A stretch of DNA of 64,000 nucleotides, from contig NC_056041.1 of the NCBI RefSeq assembly GCF_004379255.2, forward strand, positions 434,001 through 498,000, given 5' to 3'. Below are positions 1 through 11,210 of the stretch, piece after piece (position 1 is the first letter of the stretch; each line of letters begins with the position of its first letter). The DNA comes from Salvia splendens. Taxonomy: Eukaryota; Streptophyta; Magnoliopsida; Lamiales; Lamiaceae. The notes beneath the pieces are model-generated. The model had not been told where the DNA came from. It searched no databases and worked only from the letters and a program-made list of their open reading frames with translations. Made by a program: the position numbers and the translations under genes.

Positions 1-204
1 TTGAAACGACCACTTCACAAGCCTTGGAACTTGTTGTTATTACCAACGCCCAAGAAACACCAAATCTTGTTTTGCTTCCTATCCAATTCAAAATCTCAAA
101 AACACAAAAGACCATTAATTTCAATTACAAAGAAACATCAATTCTCTCATGCAAAAAATATGATAAGTTGAAGTTGATTAGGCCTAAGAAAAGGAAAGAT
201 GAGA

Positions 205-410
205 TTAAATATGAAGAAAAGGAGGGAGCTCCCTTCAGTCCAAGAATAGAAAGTGTTAAGATTCAACTTAGGCTCCTACTTCATTCACTCAGCTGCAGAG
301 TAAAACTTGAATCGTTACTCAGCATTTGGATGAATGAGTCAGCAGCAAATTGAATCATACTGCCTCTCTGCTTGGACAGAAGAAAGCTCTCTCTCCCTCT
401 CCCTCTCCCT
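205..410 (-). ncRNA. MIR319: MIR319 microRNA precursor (foldback)
   Basis: On the minus strand this stretch carries both arms of a MIR319 hairpin. The 3' arm (plus 224-243) reads TTGGACTGAAGGGAGCTCCC on the minus strand, which is canonical miR319. The 5' arm (plus about 371-391) is the star strand. The two pair over about 20 positions with one U-U mismatch in the middle and one C-A mismatch near the end; two G-U pairs are present. The roughly 127-nt spacer suits the long miR319/miR159 foldbacks. An upper stem is also visible: a 7-bp perfect pairing of 260-266 with 350-356. A GA-rich tract at 391-420 lies opposite a pyrimidine-rich 3' flank and extends the base of the stem. miR319 is known to cleave TCP transcription-factor mRNAs and so acts on leaf growth and senescence. 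Precursor ends are approximate. Confidence 0.9.
223..243 (-). ncRNA. miR319: mature miR319 (3' arm)
   Basis: The 20-21 nt read on the minus strand from 243 down to 223 match the canonical miR319 sequence (5' U, central ACUGAAGGGAGC). It lies on the 3' arm, as in other MIR319 loci. The opposite arm at 371-391 pairs with it. Confidence 0.92.
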
Positions 411-523
411 CTCCCTCTATGGCTATCAAAAAACTACAGCAAAGCAAGTGTTGATGAGGGAGAAGATGTAAGACAGACCTCGTAGCAAACAAGTTCATAT
501 ATTTTTTTAGGAGAAGCTTAGGC

Positions 524-531
524 TATATATA
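524..531 (-). promoter_or_regulatory. candidate TATA box of MIR319 primary transcript
   Basis: TATATATA lies about 110-130 bp upstream of the star arm on the minus strand. A start site about 30 nt downstream would be near 495-500, which leaves a short 5' leader holding the GA/CT-rich tract. The motif is self-complementary, so its strand is assigned only from the position of the hairpin. Confidence 0.5.
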
Positions 532-3001
532 GCTAAAGAAAGGTGGGAATTACACAGTATTAAGGTTTAAAATATTAGTACTAATACACATTAGAGGAGA
601 GAGAAATTCATTTTCTTTACTCACCTCAATTTGAAAGCACCACACATTGCTTGTCTTGTTGCCTTTGCCTTAGAAAGAACACTAGTGTGAAGTCATATTT
701 TAATTAAAAATTAATTAATGTGTTCTCTCCTTATCATATGTTTTTAAGTTTTTTTAAATTAACAAATCATGGAGTACTAATTAATGGGACATCCAAAAGT
801 AACAACCGAGATATGTTTCTCATGAGAACGTTTCTAAACTAAATCAATTAACATTATTTGAATTACACGGATATTTCAATAGATAATTAGATCTCCTTTT
901 CTTAGGCAACTCTTATATTCCTTTTACATCACAGAATTTGTGGGTTAGTAATTATTGAGATTAAAGATGTTGGCTCCCGAAAATTCGCTTAAGTCAGGAA
1001 AAAATGTGACAACATGTCCCTACAAATATTTGAACTACAATAAGATTTCCACCAAGGATGACAAAGAAAACCCTAATTTTAGCAGGTGGTGATGGATTAA
1101 AAAATAGGCTTTGTTTCTGATAGTGCAGCTTTTAGTATATTAATGAAGACACGTGTGACAGATAACAAAGCTTAAGTAATAAAATTAGTATGGGCTAACC
1201 AGCAGTTAAGTGGAGGTGAGGAGTTGTATTAAACCAAGAAGCAAAGTACATGTTTTAAAATGGTTGAAACCAGGGTTTATGCGCTGTAGTAATGTACAGT
1301 TTCCATAATTGGAAAAAACCTCTTTGGACATAAAGACAGCAATTTTTAGGAGTGCAAGTTTTCTAATTGCCAACAACTTTGGGAACACGAACACCCCCAA
1401 ACATTTTTCTATATTATAGTACTCCATTTTATTCAATTATTATTGGGTCTACATGAGATGTAAGTCTTGGCCTTCATCCTGCTAGGCTACTCTTATAATG
1501 TGATCTTCGGTGCATAAACAGAGAAGGCTAAGAATGAATCAAAACACAACGGAAATTGTGGAATTCCTATGCATATATAACTGTTACTAATATCAATAAG
1601 TTTAACATTTATTTTTCTAGCTAAATATATTTAAGTATAGTTAGTTTGGGACAATTCTTAGATGCGTGATTATTTGGAAAGTTTCCTAAGAAATGAGTAA
1701 GGATATGACTCCAACACTTACAATGTTCGACTAGACCAACACTAAGTCTTTGCATCGTGCTTTGTCCTATCGCATATGCTCCTAGAAAAACTTAATAAGG
1801 GGTCACCCAACCCAAAGTTGCCCCAAGATAAATACACTTAACCTTAGTAATCTTATAAATGGATGCCAAATGAAGATGCACTATACTTGTAAACATCATC
1901 TATTAAATCTGTTAAGTTGTTCTCGAATATAGTCGCTCCTTAAACTATGCACCAACTATCACTCACTACTCTTGCCACAGGCGTTCTTGTCTATATTGTC
2001 AATATAATCCACAATATAGTTGTGGATTATTATTGGCTTATGCTCTTAGGTGGGAATGACAAATTAAAAACCCTAATCATGAGTGTGGAACAAGTTGTAA
2101 ACTGTTAATAAGAGCATTAGGAAGTGCATATTAATGGAAGAAAAGGATGTGATTCCACACATATATTAAGCAATAACTGGTTGAATATTCAGAATTAAAA
2201 TTAGGAAAGGAGGGGAGGTTGTAATAATAGAGGGAATTTGAGCGTATTGTGGAGGAAGATCACATCAGATTCTCCATCTGGTCTGAAATACAAAAATGAA
2301 GGTCCTGTCAAACCAAAAAGGCTGCCCCCCTCTTTGCCATTCTCAATACAATTTCATTTCAATGCCATTACTTGTCCAATCAATTTTTTCTTTTTCCATC
2401 CTCATCTGTCCATCCCTACAACCCACCCACTAATCCTTTATTCTCTCGTTGGAATATGAATATATACATGTACTATAAGATTGCAATCACACAATTATAC
2501 ATGTGTTTATACATAGATGAATTTGAAGAAGGTTGATGTAAAACACAATATAAAGATTGTCATTGTATAAGTTCATTGGCACAGTACTAGCTACTGACAT
2601 GATTTTTAAAGAATTGTTTGTGATCCTCAAATTAAAATTACTGCATCTTGTTAACCCCCCCCCCCCCCATCCCACACTTAACAGGGTAAACATAGGCCTA
2701 AAAATGAATTTGTATTTTTTTTTCTACATTTGTTATGCTGTATTCCATTATCAATACATTGTCCTTATAATTTGATCATGCTCTTGCACATAAAATGCGT
2801 TTGTGCTAATTAATATAGTGGAGTAATTTCTAATCTAAAAAAGAATCGGAAAAAGAAAAGGCTGGAGAATTCGATAATCGACTGATATAGCAAATTACTT
2901 TTGAGAAGCATGTCATGTGCTCTCCAACCTTTAAATTTTGTTTTAAATCACTAAGCTGCTTTACTTTATTAATTAATCATCTGAAAATTCTTTTGTTGTT
3001 C
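532..3001. other. intergenic sequence, probable MIR319 upstream region
   Basis: AT-rich DNA with no convincing gene. It should hold the MIR319 promoter, since it is directly upstream on the minus strand. A G-box core CACGTG occurs at 1150-1155, and a run of 14 C occurs at 2655-2668. The small ORFs here have low-complexity or AT-driven composition and no recognisable domains. Confidence 0.6.
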
Positions 3002-4732
3002 CAGCATCCACATCCGTGCTCTTGACAATCCGTGCTCTTTGTCAAGAGCATGAATATGTGTCTGTATCCACTTTTATTACTTTTTTACACCATGCTCTTC
3101 CCCAAGAGCACAACACTCACATTCATGCTTTTCCGCAAGTACATGCTCAAGGGTTCCATCATTCCATTATTTAATTTAAATACTTCAATTACTAAAAATA
3201 CATTAAAATATAAAAATTACATAATTAAATCCTACAAAATCAAAATTACAAACTTAAAATCCTTAAAATTAAAAATTACATAATTAAAATCCTAAAAAAT
3301 AAAAATACATAATTAAAATCCTAAAAAATTAAAAATACATAATTAAAGGCTAAAAAATACCCCGTGGAAGACTAGTTCTCCGGCCCCAATGTTTGTTGGA
3401 GACCCCGTATTATTGCCAAATGCGAATCAAGTTGCTCGAGAGTCATATTTGACCTATCGACCAAATTGAGTTGAGCCAAAAGGGTCCGCAACGAGTTGGT
3501 GGGGGGTTGAGGTGGCACAAAGGGAGCGGGGGCGGATGAAGTCGCGGCGCGACGGCAGTTGGCCGTCGCCCTCTTCCTTCCTTGCGGTCGGCGTTGGGAA
3601 CTGCTCGGGCCGGCGTCGGGGCTATCCAAGTTAGCTCCGGCAAGCTGGCTAGCCACCTCATCCTCGCCGACGTCAGATAGGGATACCGACCTCGACTGTT
3701 TGCTGGAGGAGCTGAATGAGGATGATACGCCTCCCTTATACTTCGGATGCACACGCACCTCCTGCCAAGCGCTGAGGTACTTGAATGGTTTGTAATGTTG
3801 GGATTGGTAGGTCGCCAAGGCGGCACTGATGATGGCGAGCTCGCTCCTGCCGCTCCTCGCCGACCGCTCTTCCTGTAGGAAATACCCCTGGAACTTTTGG
3901 ATTTCTTCGTTGGCTCTGAAGATGGCATTGCGCACCATACTCTCATTATGCTCGATGCTTCCAGCCGGGCGGTTTTTATTGTACCGGTGAGAGACGCACC
4001 ACCAAAACCTATCCCCGCTTTGGTTCGTGTCTATCTCCGGATCTTCGGAGATAATCAAATGGCTTTGAATAACTGATTCATCTCCGCCGGAGTGTTTGGG
4101 GTGCGGACACCACGAGGAGTAGGAGTAGGAAGAGGAGGAGTTTGAGAGCCGCCGCTCCCTCCCGGTCTGGATTTGGGTGCCCACCCGTATCGCCCATCGG
4201 GGGCATGTTGGTCGTCTATCGGGTAAGGCCGGTAGCCACCCGGAACTTAAGAACCTTGGGTTTGAGGAGGGGCCGAGAATTGCGTTTCCGAACTAGGGAA
4301 TGGTTGTGAGCCGAACCATTCGTGGTTCCACCGCGGGAGTCGGAGGGGTGATCGCCGGAGCCGGACATTTTTTTTGTAAAGAGTGAAAGATTGGGAATTG
4401 ATAAGAGAAGCTGAGAGAATTTAGATGATAATTGTGTAGTGTGGTGTGAAATTTTTTGTGTGGAAGTGATGGTATTTATAGATGAAAATGTGAATTTTGG
4501 GGGAAAAATTTGAAAAATAAATTAAAAGTGGGGAGAAAACGGATATAATTTATTGGGAAGTGGAAAAATATTTTTTTTATTTATAAAAGTTTTTTTTTTA
4601 AAATCGAAAATGCCAACGGCTTTGTAGTTGGCTAATCCCGTACCGCCACATCAGCCTGCTCAGTGGCACGGACGTGTTTGAGCACAGCGACATAGACGCC
4701 GTTCGACCGGGAGAGCAGCGCTGCAGATGCTC
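3002..4732 (-). mobile_element. PIF/Harbinger-type element A (ORF1 only)
   Basis: The left edge starts CAGCATCCACATCCGTGC and has short inverted subterminal repeats of the GTGCTCTTG/CAAGAGCAT type at 3015-3050. The right edge reads GCAGATGCTC followed by TAA. The inner ends share only the GAGCATC-like core, so the termini are worn and no matching 3-bp target duplication can be shown. An AT-rich 3' region at 3230-3360 consists of about 30-bp repeats built on TACATAATTAAAATCCTAAA. The only coding sequence is a broken ORF1 on the minus strand; no transposase is present, so the element is non-autonomous. Confidence 0.7.
3372..4368 (-). pseudogene. Harbinger ORF1 (Myb/SANT-like DNA-binding protein), frameshifted
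   Basis: The long open part (4184 to 3372, 270 residues) contains an aromatic-rich segment (FWWCVSHRYN) and a later segment (YKPFKYLSAWQEVRVHPKYK). Both are typical of the plant Harbinger ORF1 family that databases often mislabel as glutathione S-transferase T3-like. A better start is the ATG at 4368, giving an N-terminus that begins MSGSGDHPSDSRGG. That frame reaches a stop before joining the long ORF, so at least one frameshift lies between about 4300 and 4190. ORF1 proteins of this superfamily assist the transposase in DNA binding and nuclear import. The C-terminal 70 residues are Ala/Pro/Arg-rich. Likely non-functional as it stands. Confidence 0.7.
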
Positions 4733-5663
4733 TAACGCTAATCTACTTAATTGGAGATTATTTTGATTAAAAAGAGTGCAGACAACAATATAAAGTTGCA
4801 TACAGGTAGGATAGATTTACGTGGCGTGGATCTCAATTTAGTGTACTCCTACTTAATTGTGTAAATTCATAAATATATATTCTTATTCCGCTTCATAAAA
4901 TCGGAATAGTTTAACAAAACTTCCAAGAACTAGCAAAAATAAAAACCTACAGTGTGAAAGTGATTAAACCCAAAACCCTAAGTTTTATTGGAAATTGCCA
5001 ATTCACATTTTGAACTCCTAACTAGTTTTAATCAATTTCTGAAATTGGTTGAAATAAATTGGGAAATTGTGGTAAACCAACTTGCAGAAAAGGGAAAAGA
5101 AATTAAGAAGTTGGAGTAACAAAAAAAAAGCACAACATTGAGGTGACAAAACATCATGCACCAGAGATTTTTTTTTGCCAAAAAATCTATGCATACTTTG
5201 AGGACCGTACGATACACACATATATATATAAGTGTGTGTGTGTGTATGCATGTGTGTTTATAATAGAGTAATTAAAAGATATACAGTGTGCCTAATTACA
5301 GAGAGTGGGCCACGCTGAAAGTTAAATTAAACTCACAAAATTAGAAATACAGTACTGTATAATTTACAATGAATGAGATTGATTGCAACAAACAGTACAC
5401 AAGTACCAATGCAAAACACACACACACAACACACATTACATCTTATGACTCAGTGGACAAATGGGGTTGTCCCATGAAATGACATACTGCTACACCACAG
5501 CTGTTCTTTCTTTATCGTTTTTTTCGTTTTAGTAATTACAACAATTACCCAAACTTTTTCCAGATTCTTCGTTTTTTTATTGAAGAATTTTGATGGAAAG
5601 TTTTAGGGGTGTTTAAGATAAATACAAGGATTAATCTTGTTTACTGTCCTTAGTTTTGAACTA
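4733..5663. other. intergenic, microsatellites
   Basis: No gene seen. A TA/GT dinucleotide tract runs at about 5220-5258, and an AC-rich stretch occurs near 5418-5435. The minus-strand ORFs across this part are short and lack recognisable domains. Confidence 0.6.
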
Positions 5664-5929
5664 CTCCCTCCGTTTTTTCATAGTTGAGGTAAAATTTTTC
5701 GGCACGGAGTTTAAAAAATGAATGTTGAATGTGTTAAATAAATAGATAAAAAAAGTAAGTGAAGGAAAAAAGTAGAGAGAATAAAGTAGAACGTGAATAA
5801 AGTAGAGAAAATAAAATAAGATTAAGTAAAGTTTGAAAGAGAAAAAAGTTACTATATAAGGAAATGACTCAACTATAAGAAAACTTCCCAAAATAAAAAA
5901 ATGACTCAATTATGGAGAAACGGAGGGAG
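5664..5929. mobile_element. Stowaway-type MITE (Tc1/mariner)
   Basis: 266 bp bounded by terminal inverted repeats CTCCCTCCG and CGGAGGGAG with TA on both outer sides (5662-5663 and 5930-5931), the Stowaway signature. The inner ends continue as loose inverted repeats (CATAGTTGAG near the left, CTCAATTATG near the right). No coding capacity. Confidence 0.9.
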
Positions 5930-5931
5930 TA

Positions 5932-7460
5932 GTTTTTTTAAAATATATTCACTTTGGCAATATGTCCATGAATCCAAAGGCAATTACAAAAAAATATTAA
6001 TAAAAGCTATTTTTGCCAAAGTTTTATTGCAAATTGTAGTATTCAGGAGTAGGACTTTTTTAGATAATTTGACTAGTTTTACCATTTTAGATTGTCCACT
6101 AAAATTAGACTTTACAAATAGGGATGTTTCCTCTCTCTTTTACGTAGCCAATTATGCATTAAAACTTAAGTCAATTTTATTTATGTTTTGTGGACGGAGG
6201 TAGCACTAAAAGCTTTTACCTAATAATTTACATAAAATTTAAATAATTTGACATCGAGAAAAAATTAATATAAATATGATAAAGGCTTAAACCATAGACC
6301 CCGCTCTGTATCAAGAGGGATAGAATCAAACTTTTAGCTAGCAAGGTGGGGTTTTTCAGAAAAATAAGTTGATAAAATATTTTTCAAAGAAGCTAGTTTA
6401 AAGTTGGAATCCAAAACATAATTAATCACAAATAGAATAAAACTTTTGAACAAGTGAAAAGAAATGTAAACTTAGTGAATTGTTAAATATTAAAAGGAAT
6501 TCAAACTTTGAGGCTAATCTCCCTCGGTCGGTTTATTGTATGGTATCATATGTAGGTCGTTTTTCTCGCCAATTTTATTTTAATGATAAGAATAAAACAT
6601 GTGAATATTAAGTTGTTAATTGAATTATAATGTAATTTGCTTTAGTTTCTAAGAATGCATGGATTGGATATACGCATATCTTTCTTTAATTTATTGTAAT
6701 TTTTGGAAGAAATACAAACAAATTAAAGTGAGTGTGGTGCGGGAAGTATTTTGATAGTTGTTCGAATAAGCCTTGGACAATTTGACTTATAAAAGAATAT
6801 GAGGAGACTGGAATAAACGCATTCAGAGTTACCTTATTTTAACTAAAATCAAGGTAAGATAACTAACTTACCGAAAGTGAGCAATGTATTAGCTTATTCA
6901 CTTATCTACTCCTACTTGATTTAGAATTTGAAATGACTGAGATAAAAATGTTTGGAGTTGTATCATATAAAAAAATAACACCTATATTAATTAATTATAG
7001 TATGTCTATATGAACATGGGTATTATGAGATGCATACACACACAAGGATGAATAAGCTATGCTACTACATGCCCACCAATGTTAGCAACCTAACCTAGCT
7101 AGCTAGTTTTCCATCTTTCGTGTTATTTCCATGTTGAAATTTATAACCAAAAAAGTGGGAGTTTTGGAAGTTTTCATTGGAGCGAAGTGTGATGATGGAT
7201 GAGTTGCATATTAATTTTACAGTTTGAACATCCAATCCCACTTCACCTTTCTTCACTGTCGGTTCAGCTATTATACTGTTCTTGATAACTCAACCCCCTT
7301 GCCTCTTCATTCATTACTTCTATCTTTTGTTTTCATCTCAACCAAACATATTTATTATCCTTCTCATTCATTGTCATCTTTGTTGACAACAATCATGTTT
7401 TGACTCATTAAATGTTCAGCTTCAGTTTCCAGTTTCAAATGTTCAGCTTCATTTTTTTAA
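5932..7460. other. intergenic with a worn MITE end
   Basis: Immediately right of the Stowaway MITE, 5932-6203 ends in GTGGACGGAGGTAG, the worn end of another Stowaway-like element whose partner end is not intact. The rest to 7460 is AT-rich and holds no gene that I can support. Confidence 0.5.
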
Positions 7461-7845
7461 GAGTGATGCTAAATGGTCATAATGTGGCCGGCCATAAAAA
7501 GTTAATTTAGTCCATTTACATGTATAAAAAAATTAGAATTAGCGATATAAACTTATATATGTGTGAATGGACTTGTGAGTTGATACTTATCTTTGAATTC
7601 CATTACGTAAAACACATTAATATCACGAATTACTGTATACGTTGAGCAACAATCAAGAAATGACAGTAATAATAAGTTGAGCAAAAACTACGAAAGAACA
7701 ACACTAACATGTTGAGCAACATATAATGAAGATGATATAAAAGTAAAATCAAATAGTATTAAACTAAAAATTTGAAAAAAAATCAATTTTTTTTGTTATT
7801 TACTTAATTTATGGCTGGCCATAATGTGGCCGCATAGCATTATTC
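7461..7845. mobile_element. MULE-type MITE, copy 1
   Basis: 385 bp with terminal inverted repeats of about 38 bp. The left end starts GAGTGATGCTAAATGGTC; the right end, read inward, starts GAATAATGCTATGCGGCC; both continue into GGCC-containing inner motifs. A perfect 9-bp direct repeat TTTTTTTAA flanks it (7452-7460 and 7846-7854); a 9-bp duplication is the Mutator superfamily hallmark. No ORF. A second copy lies inverted at 38937-39320. Confidence 0.88.
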
Positions 7846-7854
7846 TTTTTTTAA

Positions 7855-10196
7855 TTTTCCATCTAAGCAATCAAACTAGCATATTTAGACCATATATCCT
7901 CATACAATGAAACCAGATCTACTGATGCTGATGCAAACATGCCACAAAAATAACTAGTATAACTGATGAGAAAACATAGTAATCCTAGCTCTTAAATTTT
8001 ATTTATAATATCAAAATTGGCTGAAAAACAATATTTATAAATGGCTAAAAAAATACTAATAAAATGATGATTCCGCCTCTTAAACAATGTTTGAAGTTCA
8101 AAATCCAACGTATCGATAATCTCTTCACTAAGAAAAGCCTTTTGGTAACACAATTTTGTTATTAGGACTAGACATCACCAACAATGACGAAACTATCCTG
8201 ACTATCTGTGTCTATGTTCTTGATTTGTGATCAATGTTTTGTGTGTGTTAGAAAAATTGAAGGAACAATAGGATGTGATTCTTTTGATTTGTTTTTTTTT
8301 AACATGAGGGTTACCCAACCATACTTTCAAGTATTACCTTTTTTTGTGGGAGAGGTTGAATAAAGTGATCCGTCCATAAATCGAGAGGAGATAAAGAAAA
8401 AAGTTTTTCATAAGTTAATAATGTAATTACATTGATTCCTTTTATATATAATTTCATCATGATGTATTCTTATATTCCGAAAGTGGTTACTTAGGGAGTG
8501 TATTTTATAATCTCCTAAAATATATAATCTCCTAATATTAGTACAGATTAATCTGTTATTTGCAAAATATAAGTTGGAAAAATTGAGACATTCTAACGTA
8601 ATTGAAATATATATATATTGAGACATTATGTTAATTTACCTCATGCGTAGCATCCGAATCATCAGTTTTATGGAGTAGCAAAAAACAACTAAGCATCAAA
8701 CAAAAGTGGAATTTTTAGATAAATAGTGACAATTCCAATACCAAATATATTACTCCTACTACTAGTATTTTTTGTGGCAATGGGCAGACATTCTCTAATT
8801 GCTGATGTATTTATATCCCTATGGAATTGTTTACTTTTCACAAGAATTTTCTTGTCTAGGGATATATGTCGTGTATATAAAGTTATAAACTCAAGTTAGA
8901 TCACTACAAAAGTTAATAAACTAGAAAAAGAATCCAGCAAATGCAAAGATTCTGAAAAAAGCTTTGAGAATTAGATTTGTATATTTTGTAGTAGTATAAT
9001 AGTATAGGAAGTAAAGAATAATGGAGAGATATACCTCAACCCTATCTCTAAAGTGGTAGGTATCATACTATATATAAATGGCATCATTAAATTCCTCATG
9101 TCGGAAATTAGCAATAAAAAATGTTGGCATTGTGGTACACTCTTGCATTTATTTCATTACAAAGCACATTAGGGGACACACCTGCACCATACTTTTGACC
9201 ATTTAAGAATCACGAATATTTAACAATTTATGGTGTATTTAAATGATTTTAGAAATAAAGTTCGCAGTGTAATAGAAAAAGGTTAGTATAAGAAGCTTGA
9301 AGGTCTGTATTTGTAGCTAATATTGGGGTTTGTTCAATTTAGACTGTAGAGGTTTGATGACTATTTTATATGCTTCAGTTGGCAAAGGCTTTCGGTATCA
9401 AAAACTGGTAGAGGAAATTTATAGTTTTGTTGGAATTGTCGAGATTATAGGATAATTCGAGGTTACTGTTAACTATCGTTCTATAATTCAGAGGGGGTTT
9501 GATGACTATTTTATTGTTGATTTTATGTTGCATTATGCATATTGTTAATATTTTAGAGCATTCACCATTGGTTGAGTCTGATATTTAACTATTGCATGAT
9601 AATTTATGTGTTTCTAATAAGTATTAGATAGTTTCTTATAACCGGGATTTGCCAACTTTCTTTACCTAAAAAAATAGAGAAAGGGCTCCCCATATAATTA
9701 TCCCAGCTTAAAGATATTTAAGCCCATCTACATCGGCCCACCTCATTTTATCAAGCTAATGAGACCAATATTCTTAAATATTTTATCACTTAAATTGGTG
9801 GAATTTAAGAGGAAAACTCATAATACTGTTACATGCATTTGAAGGTATTTTGGATGCTAAAAGTTGAAATCCTCGTAAATGCGAAAAATATATATCGATT
9901 TGAGCTAATTTTGCATAATTGGTATGGCAGTGAAAGGGCATTATTGGAAGAATCCTAGTACTATATGTTATGAAAAGTAAACGGCAACAAACAAAGAGAC
10001 ATATATTGGTACTAGGATTGTTACACTCTTCAAAAACAATATTTAAGGCGAACGAGGATTAGGGTAGATAGATAAAAACAGAACTCCTATATGCTAATCC
10101 ATTATTTACTAGCTTTGAGACTTTGGGGATAAAGATACTCGATCATAGTATATGTTATCAATCATGTAAAGTAAACGCTTCGTGAAACAGACATAC
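7855..10196. other. AT-rich intergenic, nothing assigned
   Basis: No coding, RNA or complete transposon structure recognised. An isolated CACTACAAAAG at 8905-8915 resembles a CACTA terminus but has no partner or subterminal repeats. Confidence 0.5.
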
Positions 10197-10412
10197 CTTA
10201 GAACTAGTGAACAACAGTTCTTCCCCTCGTTCTGTTTTCCATGATCTGAAAAACATCAAATCAACCATAAAAATCCAATCTTTGTACTTTGATTAAACAA
10301 CCATGGGACAATCAAATGTTGTAAGAAGAAGATCTTACCCTAACCGATGCGCCACGTGGACTTTGAAGCAGCACTTGCTGATTTCAACCGCTGATCTCTG
10401 AGAATGATCCAT
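10197..10412 (-). other. possible small spliced transcript
   Basis: On the minus strand an ATG at 10412 opens 24 codons to a good donor (GG|GTAAGA, exon end 10339). A TTTTTCAG acceptor then opens a 49-nt exon (10245-10197) ending at AAG|GTATGT. The translation (MDHSQRSAVEISKCC, then SWKTERGEELL) matches nothing I know. Upstream on the same strand is a CT-rich tract (10625-10641), as often seen in plant leaders. It could be the start of a small gene or a spliced non-coding RNA; no third exon was found. Confidence 0.22.
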
Positions 10413-10898
10413 TTTCCACAACACAAATTGAGCATCAATCAACTCTAATTTTACTCTGAGAATAAATTAGTCTGTCAAGAACTAACAGCGAAGCATTTGG
10501 CATATTTGGCCAAGAATCAGTTTTTAATAATGACAAAAAAACAAATGTGTTAATCGAAATGGTGTTCTATGAAACAGCAGCACAATAAACATGCCAGGAA
10601 AGAATGGTCTCAACTTAAGAAGCCTAGAGAGAGAGAGAGAGGTTAGTCTATGTTTTGATTTGACCTTGTCACCTTATTTTGAATAAATAGATGGAAACGG
10701 TCAGATTTTGAGGCGACAATTGAACAACCCTTTTAGATCTTTGAGTGGATTTGAGGTGGGTTTTGAGGAATATTAGGTAATTATGAAGAAAATTAACATA
10801 AGATTTATGTTAATGAGTCAGCAAGGACCACAGCTTCATGTCTCAGCATACAACGAAATTACCGGAATTAACTGTATTAGGGGTGAGTGGATTCAATA
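10413..10898. other. intergenic
   Basis: No gene seen. Holds the (GA)n tract at about 10625-10641. Confidence 0.5.
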
Positions 10899-11210
10899 GG
10901 GTATCCACAAAAGGGGCGGCGCGCCGGCCGCTATGGAGTCGCAGGAAACGTCCGCCCCGGCGTAGCCAGGTGAGAGGCAGCGGAAAGGCCATCGCCGAGT
11001 ATTCGGCGAGGACGCAGCGGGGTGGGGAGCGCGGCGGTCTACTGTGCGGCGATTGCGCAGCGGCGGTGGACAATTCTTTTTTTCGTTTTTTTTAATTTTA
11101 TTTTAATTGCCTATAAATACACCTCATTATCCTCATTATTTTCACACCATTCCAACTCTTTATTCCTACTTTGTCTCTCTAAAATTTGTGGATTCCATTG
11201 CTATTAAAAA

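Noticed and set aside
24..353. 109-residue plus-strand ORF
   Set aside because: It is the antisense of the MIR319 foldback and has no protein-like domain.
363..400. miR156/157-like sequence near TTGGACAGAAGAAAG
   Set aside because: The match fails in the 3' half; the stretch is the star arm of MIR319 on the other strand.
3443..3946. 167-residue minus-strand ORF and a 78-residue plus-strand ORF
   Set aside because: Out-of-frame shadows of the Harbinger ORF1 in a GC-rich stretch.
8905..8915. CACTACAAAAG as a CACTA left terminus for the element ending at 28630
   Set aside because: The flanking 3 bp do not match and there are no TTACCAA-type subterminal repeats.
10838..11095. 85-residue ORF
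   Set aside because: Spans the left boundary of Harbinger element B and its GC-rich subterminal block; not a gene.
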